10,885 nt of DNA. Origin: CAYQEC01 sp964569015 (lineage in GTDB: Bacteria > Actinomycetota > Acidimicrobiia > Spongiisociales > UBA5794). A program made the position numbers and the translations under genes. Under the pieces are notes generated by a model, which was given only the letters and a program-made list of their open reading frames with translations, was not told where the DNA came from and did no database searches. Below, piece by piece: positions 1 through 6,082 of this stretch. Positions within the stretch are counted from its first letter, which is position 1, and each line of letters starts with the position of its first letter. The stretch covers positions 1 to 10,885 of the forward strand of contig CAZMSN010000057.1 of the NCBI GenBank assembly GCA_964569015.1, given 5' to 3'.

Positions 1-274
1 CCAGGATCCCGGTGATCGCCCAGGCCAGGATCACGGCACCGACCCAGCGCAGACCACCGAGCTGATCGGCGACCACCTTGTCGAGGCCGATGGCGTCGAA
101 GTACGCCTCCGGGAGGATCACCAATGGCAAGGCCAGCGCCAGATTGACGAAGATGTACACAACGAGGGCGCTCATCAACGTCTGCGCAGGATCACGGGGC
201 TTGCGCGGCGGTTTGGGTACCTCGCGTTCCACCGGCGCCTCTTCGGCCGAGTGTTCAGAGTCTCTTTCGCTCAT
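1..274 (-). CDS. Hypothetical membrane protein, N-terminal part (runs off the window)
   Basis: This gene starts at 274 with ATG and is still open at the window edge, so only its first 91 residues are visible. The start overlaps the stop of the upstream DUF2017 gene in an ATGA tetranucleotide, and a purine-rich stretch (GGGAGAGAGG) lies just before it. Residues 1-30 are charged and proline-rich (many Glu, Lys and Arg), so probably a cytoplasmic tail. Residues about 34-55 form a first hydrophobic segment and about 75-91 a second. I do not recognise a family. From position and coupling it is the third gene of the clpS operon. The rest of the gene lies outside the window, so size and topology cannot be judged. 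Confidence 0.75.
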   Translation of the reverse strand, partial: MSERDSEHSAEEAPVEREVPKPPRKPRDPAQTLMSALVVYIFVNLALALPLVILPEAYFDAIGLDKVVADQLGGLRWVGAVILAWAITGIL

Positions 275-789
275 GGCCTCTCTCCCATCCCGGTTAACAA
301 TTCACCCACAAGAACATCTTGAAGAGAACCGAGGTAGTCCACGAGCGCCAGCTCCGGATCCGACGGGTCGGGCACGACGGTCAGCTCAGCGAGCTCGCCC
401 GAGTCGTCCGATTCCGGGGCGGTCGGGTCGGCGCGCAGAAGCCCGTGGCGGGCGGCGAGCACGAGCCGTGCCTCCCCGAGCACTCGCACCCAAGCGGCGG
501 CTTCAGTGGAATGCAGCACCGGGCGCTCGTGCAAGCGATGAAGTGTCTCCGTGAACTGCTCACGGTCGCCAGAACGAGCCTCGGTGATCTCCTTCTCGGT
601 GAGCCTGCTGAACTCACGGGACGCCAGGATGTCCCCGGGATAGGCCTCCGGGTTGAGACGGGTCTGTGCCGGGTCGTCCCACGAGGCGCCCACCGACCCG
701 AGCAGTGATGGAAGACGGCTGAGGATCGCGATCTCTTCCGGTTCCAGCGCTACCAGCACCTTCTGGCCGGCCGCCGTGAACTGGCTCAC
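271..789 (-). CDS. DUF2017 family protein
   Basis: A 172-residue cytoplasmic protein of the DUF2017 type, a family of unknown function that in Actinobacteria commonly follows clpS. I chose the GTG start at 789: it overlaps the clpS stop as GTGA and has a good ribosome binding site (GGAGG, with GAGA-rich sequence) a few bases upstream, whereas the longer reading up to 957 would lie inside clpS and be low-complexity. The protein opens with a beta-like segment (VSQFTAAGQKVLVALEPEE), then an arginine/glutamate-rich middle and a C-terminal helix ending LVDYLGSLQDVLVGELL. No signal peptide, membrane segment or catalytic motif is visible. Its gene is coupled to clpS upstream and to a membrane protein gene downstream, which suggests a shared role, but the function is not established. 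Confidence 0.82.
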   Translation of the reverse strand: MSQFTAAGQKVLVALEPEEIAILSRLPSLLGSVGASWDDPAQTRLNPEAYPGDILASREFSRLTEKEITEARSGDREQFTETLHRLHERPVLHSTEAAAWVRVLGEARLVLAARHGLLRADPTAPESDDSGELAELTVVPDPSDPELALVDYLGSLQDVLVGELLTGMGERP

Positions 790-1073
790 CTCTCCTCCAG
801 CGTCGCCCACAAGCCGTGGTGGTGGAGGTGGTAGACGTTCAGCTCGGCATGCTCGCGCGGCGCTGAAGCGACAACGGCCCGGCCTCGATGATGCACTTCG
901 AGCATCAGTCGGGTCGCTTCCTCGCGGGAGCGACCGAGAAGGGTGCGGAACACCCACACCACGTAACTCATCAAGTTGACCGGATCATCCCAAACGACGA
1001 CGTTCCACATCGGAATGCCGCGCACCATCGTGTCGGTTTGAGGACGGTCGCCTGGACGGGGAGCCGAGCTCAT
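786..1073 (-). CDS. clpS: ATP-dependent Clp protease adaptor ClpS
   Basis: ClpS binds proteins carrying N-degron residues at their N terminus and hands them to the ClpA/ClpC-ClpP protease in the cytoplasm. The 95-residue product matches the family in length. Residues 24-48 carry the family core (NVVVWDDPVNLMSYVVWVF), with D29/D30 and N33 where the N-degron pocket acidic and polar residues sit. Residues 56-72 contain the MLEVHHRGRAVV helix with the pocket histidine, and the end GLWATLEE matches the usual C-terminal strand. I chose ATG at 1073 rather than 1115 because a TAGCCT box lies exactly 7 bases upstream, as for a leaderless transcript, and the family does not need the extra residues. It is the first gene of a clpS-DUF2017-membrane protein operon. 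Confidence 0.93.
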   Translation of the reverse strand: MSSAPRPGDRPQTDTMVRGIPMWNVVVWDDPVNLMSYVVWVFRTLLGRSREEATRLMLEVHHRGRAVVASAPREHAELNVYHLHHHGLWATLEER

Positions 1074-1080
1074 ACACTGA

Positions 1081-1086
1081 AGGCTA
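1081..1086 (-). promoter_or_regulatory. clpS: Candidate -10 box of clpS (leaderless)
   Basis: TAGCCT on the minus strand, 7 bases before the clpS ATG at 1073. It fits the actinobacterial TANNNT -10 pattern and would start transcription at or next to the ATG. No convincing -35 is seen at 17-18 bases (CTTCCT only). The identical hexamer at the identical distance precedes the neighbouring regulator gene. Confidence 0.5.
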
Positions 1087-1130
1087 GTACGAGAGGCGGG
1101 CAGAGGAAGGCGCACACTTCGAGCCTTCTC

Positions 1131-1355
1131 TCACGTCGGATCAGACGCTGCAGGCTCCGATGCGCCATCCCGCTGAACGTTGATCCAATCCTCGAAATCC
1201 CGGCGGGCCACTCTCCACTCCCGTCCGAACTTCACCGCGGCGAGCGTTCCCGACCTCAACTGGCTGGTGACCACGAACGCCGACACGTCCATGTAATCGC
1301 AGATGTCGGAGACCGACAGCCAGTCTTTGTCGATGTCGACGGTGATCCGTTCCAT
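1131..1355 (-). CDS. Excisionase-type helix-turn-helix DNA-binding protein
   Basis: A 74-residue protein whose residues 11-60 have the layout of the excisionase/MerR-like winged helix domain (HTH_17 type): DWLSVSDICDYMDVSAFVV forms the helix-turn-helix, followed by a turn (RSGTLAAVKFG) and the typical wing and final helix EWRVARRDFEDWI. Such proteins bind DNA as small regulators or as excision factors; no integrase is present, so a regulatory role is more likely. I chose the ATG at 1355 over 1460 because a TTGCCG -35, 17-base spacer and TAGCCT -10 end exactly 7 bases before it, and the extra N-terminal residues look non-coding. The gene lies 57 bases upstream of clpS on the same strand. Whether it controls clpS is inference. 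Confidence 0.82.
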   Translation of the reverse strand: MERITVDIDKDWLSVSDICDYMDVSAFVVTSQLRSGTLAAVKFGREWRVARRDFEDWINVQRDGASEPAASDPT

Positions 1356-1362
1356 GTGTTCC

Positions 1363-1391
1363 AGGCTATGTGCCCACGCCGTGATCGGCAA
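1363..1391 (-). promoter_or_regulatory. Promoter of the HTH regulator gene
   Basis: On the minus strand TTGCCG (1391-1386), a 17-base spacer and TAGCCT (1368-1363), then 7 bases to the ATG at 1355. Spacing is ideal for a housekeeping sigma factor, and the position predicts a leaderless or nearly leaderless mRNA. No Shine-Dalgarno is seen before this start. Confidence 0.6.
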
Positions 1392-1421
1392 CACCCTTCG
1401 GCCCGGGAACCGGGGAGATGC

Positions 1422-1451
1422 TTGCATAGCATTTCGCGTTCTCTGTACTAT
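1422..1451 (+). promoter_or_regulatory. Candidate promoter of the DivIVA-domain gene
   Basis: TTGCAT (1422-1427), 18-base spacer and TACTAT (1446-1451) on the plus strand, in the divergent gap between the HTH gene and the DivIVA gene. A start near 1458 would give a leader of about 85 bases that carries the ribosome binding site. The -35 matches only the TTG of the consensus, so this is tentative. Confidence 0.33.
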
Positions 1452-1543
1452 CGATACCACAGCTGACTAGTGCGACCAGTCCCCGGTCACTCTGCGCAGG
1501 TCGAAGGGGCCTCAGCGGGCGGAGCGATCAGGGAGGTAGCGAG

Positions 1544-2623
1544 ATGGCAGTCGAGTCATCCACGGTTGCAGCTCACCACTTCACGGTGACTTCTAAGCGC
1601 GGATACGCCGTTTCTGAAGTCGACGCCGTCATGTCGCGCCTCGCCGCAACCCTCCGCGAGCACGAACGGCGCATCGAGGATCTCCTGGAACGAGCTTGCG
1701 CCGCCGAAGCCGGAAACGGCACCAGCGAGAACGACCGCCTCGATCTCCTCCATGTCGGGGCCGATCTCGTCGCCCGTGCCGAGAAAGAGTCGGCACGCAT
1801 TCTCAATGAAACAAGAGAGCGGGCCGCCCAGGAGCTGTCACGCCGCGAGCAGGGCATCGAGCAGCAACTCGCCGACGGAATGCGGGAGGCGAATGCCATT
1901 GCTGCCGAGGGCCGGCGCGCTCGTGATGAAGCCAGTGCGCGCGCCGCCTCCATCAACAACGAAGCCGACGCCATCCTCGCTCGCGCCCGGCACGATGTCC
2001 TCGCGATGCGCAAGAAAGCCGCAGACGAGGCCGCCCGTCTCATCAAGGCGTCGCTCAGCGAGGTCAAGCGGCTGCGCGCCGCGACCCGGGCCGAAGCCGG
2101 CGCCACCGTGGAGAAGGCCGAGGCCGAGTCGACCCGGATCGTCGGCGCCGCCGGGAACGAGGCAGACGACATCGTCAAGGAAGCCCATGCCGAGCGGATC
2201 ACGCTGAACCAGCACATCGCCCAGCTCTACACCACGTTGGCCGATCTCGAGGACGAGCTCCTCGACCCGTCGGCGACGGCTCTCGTGCTCCGCCAATCCT
2301 CGACCCGGCACAGCGCATCGCGCACGCTGGCCAGCGGAGGTGCCAGCCGCATCTCCGATCGTCTCGTCCTCGAGGTCGAGAATGGCTCCCGTGAGACGCT
2401 GACGATTCGCCTCGACGAGGACTCGGGAGCATCGTTGTCACCCAACGAAGACCCCACCGAGCTGGCCACGGCCGTTCGCCAGATACTCGACGATCCGGAT
2501 CCCGCCAGCCACGCTCGATCATTGCCGCCCCGGCCACCGATCGACACCCTCACCTGGTACCAGCGACGAGGCGGTGGCATTCGACGCAGGATGCCCAGCC
2601 CGCCGGAAAAACCGGCAGGATGA
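1544..2623 (+). CDS. DivIVA-domain coiled-coil protein
   Basis: A 359-residue cytoplasmic protein probably involved in polar growth or division scaffolding. A DivIVA-like N terminus is visible: F13 and the segment KRGYAVSEVDAVMSRL at about 18-33 match the G-Y...EVD pattern by which DivIVA/Wag31 proteins engage the membrane and begin their coiled coil. Residues about 33-240 are a long, alanine- and glutamate-rich coiled coil with recurring EA/AE steps (for example EKAEAEST, NEADAILARA), resembling Wag31/Scy-type filament proteins. After about 245 follows a serine-rich linker, a short strand-rich part (RLVLEVENGSRETLTIRL, 273-290) and a proline-rich tail. The ATG at 1544 is preceded by GGGAGGT at 6 bases. 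The gene is followed after 37 bases by the DJ-1 gene. It is longer and more divergent than Wag31 and may be a paralogue. Confidence 0.8.
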   Translation: MAVESSTVAAHHFTVTSKRGYAVSEVDAVMSRLAATLREHERRIEDLLERACAAEAGNGTSENDRLDLLHVGADLVARAEKESARILNETRERAAQELSRREQGIEQQLADGMREANAIAAEGRRARDEASARAASINNEADAILARARHDVLAMRKKAADEAARLIKASLSEVKRLRAATRAEAGATVEKAEAESTRIVGAAGNEADDIVKEAHAERITLNQHIAQLYTTLADLEDELLDPSATALVLRQSSTRHSASRTLASGGASRISDRLVLEVENGSRETLTIRLDEDSGASLSPNEDPTELATAVRQILDDPDPASHARSLPPRPPIDTLTWYQRRGGGIRRRMPSPPEKPAG

Positions 2624-2660
2624 TCAACACCCGCGTCGGCGGGAGAGTCGCCGCTCGTCG

Positions 2661-3248
2661 ATGACTGCCATCGGCGTCTTCGTGTTCGACGGTGTCGAGG
2701 AACTCGACTTCGCCGGCCCGTGGGAGGTACTCGCCTCTTGGGCACACGGCTGGCCCGATGACCACGTCGCCGTCTTCACCATTGCCAGGGAAGAGGGCAT
2801 GGTCACTGCTGCCAAGGGCCTCCGGGTGCTGCCGGACCGCACCTGGGACAATGCCTTGCCGGTCGACGTCCTCGTCTACCCGGGAGGCCGCGGAACGCGT
2901 TCCCAACTCGGCGACGAGGCCATTCGCGACTGGCTGCAGAGTCTGGCGGCATCGGGAACGTTGATGACGAGCGTGTGCACCGGTTCGCTGGTGTTCGCCG
3001 ACGCCGGCCTTCTCGACGGCGGCCCGGCCACGACCCACTGGGGCTCCCTCGATCTCCTGGAGCGGCTCGGCACGTCCATCGAGGTACGCCCCGACGATCG
3101 CTTCGTCGATCGTGGCTCGATCGTGACCGCGGCAGGCATCTCCGCCGGGATCGACATGGCGTTGCACCTCGTCGCCCGGCTCCACTCTCCCGAGCGGGCA
3201 CGTCAGGTCCGTCGCGCCATCCAGTACGACCCCGATCCGCCGGTGTGA
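2661..3248 (+). CDS. DJ-1/PfpI family protein (isonitrile hydratase-like)
   Basis: A 195-residue protein of the DJ-1/ThiJ/PfpI class, whose members use a nucleophile-elbow cysteine for hydratase, glyoxalase, deglycase or protease activity, or in stress sensing. Visible landmarks are the first strand and acidic residues IGVFVFDGVEELDFAGP (4-20; D16), YPGG (73-76), the nucleophile elbow SVCTG with C106 and T107, then AGLLDG and TTHW (124-127). This set, with Asp-Cys-Thr, is the pattern of isonitrile hydratase-like members rather than PfpI proteases, but substrate cannot be read from sequence. I chose ATG at 2661 because homologous sequence begins there; an upstream in-frame ATG at 2574 would overlap the DivIVA gene and add unrelated residues. 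No strong ribosome binding site is seen, so translation may follow from the upstream gene. Confidence 0.88.
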   Translation: MTAIGVFVFDGVEELDFAGPWEVLASWAHGWPDDHVAVFTIAREEGMVTAAKGLRVLPDRTWDNALPVDVLVYPGGRGTRSQLGDEAIRDWLQSLAASGTLMTSVCTGSLVFADAGLLDGGPATTHWGSLDLLERLGTSIEVRPDDRFVDRGSIVTAAGISAGIDMALHLVARLHSPERARQVRRAIQYDPDPPV

Positions 3249-3274
3249 CCCTGGGTAGGCGCCGTCGCCGATAC

Positions 3275-4012
3275 TCAGAATCCGGACTCGGATCGGGAGC
3301 CTCCTTCCGAATCCTCCCCTTCCTGGTCCACCGCTCCCGTGGTCAGCGGAGCGATGCACTCGGGGAAGTTGTTCGCAACCTTGTTCACGAGCGTCGAGAC
3401 CGGATGGTGCGCCATCGCCTCGGCCGGAAGCACTTCGAGCAGGTCGAGCAGCGACTCCGGCTGGTTGCCGGCGGGCTCCAGCCATGCCGCCCAGGCTCCC
3501 GGCGGGAGCACGACAGGCATTCGATCATGGATCTCGGCCATCAGGTCGTTGGGCGGGCCGGTGATGATCGTGCACGTTTTCACCCGCTCCTCGGTCTCGG
3601 GATCGCTCCAGCTCGCCCACAGGCCGGCGAGCGCCAGCGGGCGGCCGTCCGCTGCGTAGATGTAGTGCGGCAGCTTCCCGCGCGGCTTCGCCTGCCACTC
3701 GTAGAAGCCGTCGGCGGGGATGATGCACCGCCGGGTCGCGAACGAGTCGCGGAAGGCGGGCTTGCCGGCGACCGTCTCCACCCTGGCGTTGATGTTGCGG
3801 GCGGCGATCCGGCGATCCTTCGCCCACCACGGGATGAGACCCCACAAGAACGTGCCGAGCAAGCGTTGCCCGCCGTGTTCGGCCACTGCGTAGACCGGAT
3901 GGGTCGGCGCGATGTTGAAGGAAGGCGGAGCCGATTCGGCCGCCGTGAGGTGCGCATCGAAGACCTCGGCGTACTCGGCCGGATCCCGTGCCTGCACGAA
4001 GCGTCCACACAT
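3275..4012 (-). CDS. SOS response-associated peptidase (SRAP, HMCES/YedK family)
   Basis: SRAP proteins bind abasic sites in single-stranded DNA and form a thiazolidine DNA-protein crosslink through the N-terminal cysteine, shielding the lesion. The 245-residue product starts MCGRF, so C2 is exposed after removal of Met, as required. Other expected residues are present: N33 in FNIAPT, the RNINAR motif with N75, GFYEW with E105, and IHDRMPVVL with H162. The E. coli YedK set is Cys2, Asn75, Glu105 and His160, so agreement is very close. The ATG at 4012 is fixed by the MCGRF requirement; the reading open up to 4270 would put residues before Cys2 and overlap the ABC gene. The C-terminal 20 residues are acidic and serine-rich. 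It is divergent from the ABC operon and convergent with the DJ-1 gene (26-base gap). Confidence 0.95.
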   Translation of the reverse strand: MCGRFVQARDPAEYAEVFDAHLTAAESAPPSFNIAPTHPVYAVAEHGGQRLLGTFLWGLIPWWAKDRRIAARNINARVETVAGKPAFRDSFATRRCIIPADGFYEWQAKPRGKLPHYIYAADGRPLALAGLWASWSDPETEERVKTCTIITGPPNDLMAEIHDRMPVVLPPGAWAAWLEPAGNQPESLLDLLEVLPAEAMAHHPVSTLVNKVANNFPECIAPLTTGAVDQEGEDSEGGSRSESGF

Positions 4013-4068
4013 GACGCCATTGTCGTCGATCGGGCCGCCGCCGTGCCCATATAGGCCGTCAAGCCAGG

Positions 4069-4074
4069 TACGGT
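4069..4074 (+). promoter_or_regulatory. Candidate -10 box of the ABC operon
   Basis: TACGGT fits TANNNT and ends 8 bases before the ATG at 4083, in the 70-base gap shared with the divergent SRAP gene. No good -35 is seen at the right distance. Weak evidence; a start directly at or near the ATG would be implied. Confidence 0.3.
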
Positions 4075-4082
4075 CGCGGCCG

Positions 4083-5015
4083 ATGACTGACCTCATGGCC
4101 CAACCGGCGATCCAGCTCAACGGTGTGACGCGCCGTTTCGGTTCGGTGAACGCCGTCGATGAACTCACCATGACGGTCGAGACGGGCTCTGTGGCGGTCC
4201 TGTTGGGCCCCAACGGCGCCGGCAAGACGACCACGGTGCGGCTCATCACGGGAGCGCTGCGACGCGACACAGGAACGCTGCTCGTCTTTGGGCTCGATCC
4301 CGAGACCGACGGTGACGAGATCCGCGGGCGCTGCGGGGTGGTCCCGCCGAAGCCGGCGCTCTACGACCGTCTCACCGGCAGGGAGAATCTCGACTATGCC
4401 GCCGAGATCTACGGGGCGGCGCCGGAGACGGTGCTGCCGGCGGCCGAGCGCTTCGGGATCGCCGACGCCCTCGACCTCGAGGTCGGCGGGTATTCCACCG
4501 GCATGCGGACCCGACTGGCACTCTCGCGGGCAGTGCTGCACGACCCGGAGGTGCTGCTGCTCGACGAGCCAACCGCCGGTCTGGACCCGGAGTCGGCCCG
4601 CGCGGTCCTCGATCTGATTCGGGAGCTGGCCGGGCGAGGCCGCACCATCGTCATGTGCACCCATCTCCTCCACGAAGCGGAGGGCATCGCCGACCACGTG
4701 GTCCTCATGGGTGCAGGGCACGCTCGTGAAGCCGGCAATCCCGCCGAGCTCGCCGGCCGCTACCTCACCGAGCCGGTCGTCGTGCTCGACGCCGAGGACC
4801 GCACCGCTCTCGCCATCGTCGAAGGACGACCCGGTGTGCTCGACGCCACCTGGAACGGCGCTCTGCAGGTCCGGCTCGACGGTATCGAGCGCCTTCCCGG
4901 AATCGTGGCCGACCTGGTCGCGGCCGGTGCTCGTATCACCCGCGTCGAGCCGCAGGCTCCGACGATCGAGACGCTGTACTTCGAGATGCAGCATTCTCTC
5001 GAGGCGAACCCATGA
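4083..5015 (+). CDS. ABC transporter ATP-binding protein (ABC-2/NatA type)
   Basis: The 310-residue nucleotide-binding subunit of an exporter. The ATPase domain covers residues about 9-225: Walker A GPNGAGKTT (42-50), signature YSTGM (137-141), Walker B VLLLDEPTAGLDP (157-169, catalytic E162) and H-loop H194 in MCTHLLHEAE. The usual Q-loop sequence VPQEPALY is here VPPKPALY, so the glutamine that senses Mg-ATP and couples to the permease is replaced by P89 (codon CCG). Residues about 230-310 form the C-terminal regulatory part common in NatA/CcmA-like exporters. I chose the ATG at 4083 because the family begins there; another Met lies at 4095. The stop overlaps the permease ATG as ATGA. Substrate is unknown; drugs, lipids or ions are all possible. 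Confidence 0.93.
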   Translation: MTDLMAQPAIQLNGVTRRFGSVNAVDELTMTVETGSVAVLLGPNGAGKTTTVRLITGALRRDTGTLLVFGLDPETDGDEIRGRCGVVPPKPALYDRLTGRENLDYAAEIYGAAPETVLPAAERFGIADALDLEVGGYSTGMRTRLALSRAVLHDPEVLLLDEPTAGLDPESARAVLDLIRELAGRGRTIVMCTHLLHEAEGIADHVVLMGAGHAREAGNPAELAGRYLTEPVVVLDAEDRTALAIVEGRPGVLDATWNGALQVRLDGIERLPGIVADLVAAGARITRVEPQAPTIETLYFEMQHSLEANP

Positions 5016-5836
5016 GGTGGAATCGGGCCCTCACCGTCGCCCGCATCGACCTGCGGATGCTGTTCAAGAGTCGCGATTACTGGGTCCCGATGGGGATACT
5101 CGCCGGCATCTTCTTCGTGATCATGCCGTGGCTCCTGCTCAGCGTCGTCACCAACACCTCGGGAAACGAGCTGGTGTCCAAGATCGGTGAGGTCATCGAG
5201 GTGCTTCCCGGCCAGATCCAGCGGAACCTGCCGGGAACGTCGCCTCAGGCTCAGGCCGGCTACGCCCTCGCCGTCTACCTGCTGGCGCCCGTGGCGATCG
5301 TCGTGCCGCTCACGATCTCGTCAGCCGTGGGAGCCCACGCCATCGTCGGTGAACGCGAGCGGGGCACCGGCGAGTTCCTCGCCCATTCGCCTCTGACCGA
5401 GCGGGAGATCTACACGGGCAAGCTCATCGCCAGCCTCGTGCCGGGCTTCCTCGCCACGGCAATCGGGTTCACGATCTACTCGCTGCTAGTGAACATCAAG
5501 GTCGGGCCGTTGCTCGGGGGGTGGTTCTTCCCCACGGGCGGGTGGTGGGTCCTCATCCTGTGGGTGGTCCCGCCGTTCATCGCTGTCGCCCTCTCGGTGA
5601 TCATCTGGATGTCGTCGAAGGTCCGCAGCACCGCCGCGGCGCAGCAGGCGGCGACCCTGGTCTCGCTCCCTGTCATCCTCACCGCCTACGTCGTGTCGAG
5701 CGGGCTCATGTTCAACCCGATCGCGGCCGCAACCGCCGTGGGCGTTGTGGCCTGGATCCTGGCCGCCATGGGTCTGGTGTCCGGCTCCCGATCACTCGAG
5801 CGCGAGAAGCTCCTCGGGCTCGGCGGCGACGGCTGA
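5012..5836 (+). CDS. ABC-2 type transporter permease
   Basis: A 274-residue integral membrane partner of the preceding ATPase. Six hydrophobic segments are visible at about 24-46, 85-110, 137-160, 177-200, 213-233 and 236-256, the usual ABC-2 arrangement. The stretch GERERGTGEFLAHSPLTEREIYTGK (113-137) is the coupling-helix region typical of NatB-like permeases. The loop after the first segment (47-84) is the main extracytoplasmic region. Its ATG overlaps the ATPase stop by 4 bases and GAGG lies 7 bases upstream, so the pair is translated together. The short C-terminal tail is charged. The gene ends just before a C10 run and the palindrome array. Confidence 0.92.
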   Translation: MRWNRALTVARIDLRMLFKSRDYWVPMGILAGIFFVIMPWLLLSVVTNTSGNELVSKIGEVIEVLPGQIQRNLPGTSPQAQAGYALAVYLLAPVAIVVPLTISSAVGAHAIVGERERGTGEFLAHSPLTEREIYTGKLIASLVPGFLATAIGFTIYSLLVNIKVGPLLGGWFFPTGGWWVLILWVVPPFIAVALSVIIWMSSKVRSTAAAQQAATLVSLPVILTAYVVSSGLMFNPIAAATAVGVVAWILAAMGLVSGSRSLEREKLLGLGGDG

Positions 5837-5840
5837 CCGG

Positions 5841-5850
5841 CCCCCCCCCC
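5841..5850. repeat. C10 homopolymer run
   Basis: Ten consecutive C directly after the permease stop and immediately before the palindrome array. The bases that follow (CTGCAC) match the end of the array spacer, so the run sits where the spacer's A-rich segment would be in a further, truncated repeat unit. It could be a slippage product or an assembly length error. Confidence 0.7.
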
Positions 5851-5855
5851 TGCAC

Positions 5856-6075
5856 CCAACCCAGGGTTGGTCATCAGCAATACCACGCGTACCAACCCTG
5901 GGTTGGTACGCGTGAAAACCCTGCACACCAGCCCACAGTTCGCCACACACGGCACCGACGTCACGAACCGTGGGCCGACAACCAGCAAAACCGTGCGCGC
6001 CAACCCTGGGTTCACAGACACACCTGAACCCTGGGCTCGCAGTGGCGAAAACCCGGCCTCCCAACCCTGGGTTGG
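5856..6075. repeat. Array of seven 15-bp palindromes at 36-bp pitch
   Basis: A tandem array fills the gap between the ABC operon and the convergent DUF4342 gene. The core is CCAACCCTGGGTTGG, an odd palindrome. Cores start at 5856 (centre A), 5892, 5928 (degenerate), 5964 (degenerate), 6000 (right end changed to TTCA), 6025 (left end changed to TGA) and 6061. Distances between cores are 36, 36, 36, 36, 25 and 36. The 21-base spacers are also related: most have AAAACC or a near variant at their positions 9-14, followed by a GC-rich end. The one short spacer (6015-6024) is 11 bases shorter, about one helical turn. The last core ends 7 bases before the DUF4342 stop codon. Protein-binding array, decayed mobile repeat or bidirectional terminator are all possible. 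Confidence 0.85.
5884..5914. terminator. 31-bp perfect inverted repeat, possible bidirectional terminator
   Basis: Second unit of the array. The core palindrome is extended on both sides by ACGCGTA-like flanks into a perfect inverted repeat with 15-base arms around a single T at 5899. Transcribed in either direction it would form a very stable hairpin. It lies 48 bases after the permease stop and could end both the ABC operon and the convergent DUF4342 transcript, but no U-tract follows on either strand, so terminator function is uncertain. Confidence 0.5.
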
Positions 6076-6082
6076 CAGAAGG

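Noticed and set aside
790..957. Longer DUF2017 start at 957
   Set aside because: It would lie inside clpS and encode a proline/arginine-rich stretch; the GTG at 789 has overlap and ribosome binding site.
1461..1470. AGCTGACTAG shared in inverted orientation with 9671-9680
   Set aside because: A 10-base match is expected by chance many times in a window of this size and the flanks do not match.
2550..3485. Long minus-strand open frame opposite the DJ-1 gene
   Set aside because: Shadow frame typical of GC-rich DNA; the plus-strand reading has clear DJ-1 motifs and the shadow has none.
4013..4270. N-terminal extension of the SRAP protein
   Set aside because: SRAP chemistry needs cysteine at position 2, which fixes the start at 4012; the extension is antisense to the ABC gene.
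5856..6075. CRISPR array
   Set aside because: The conserved part is only a 15-bp palindrome, the spacers are related to each other, some repeats are degenerate and no cas gene is near.
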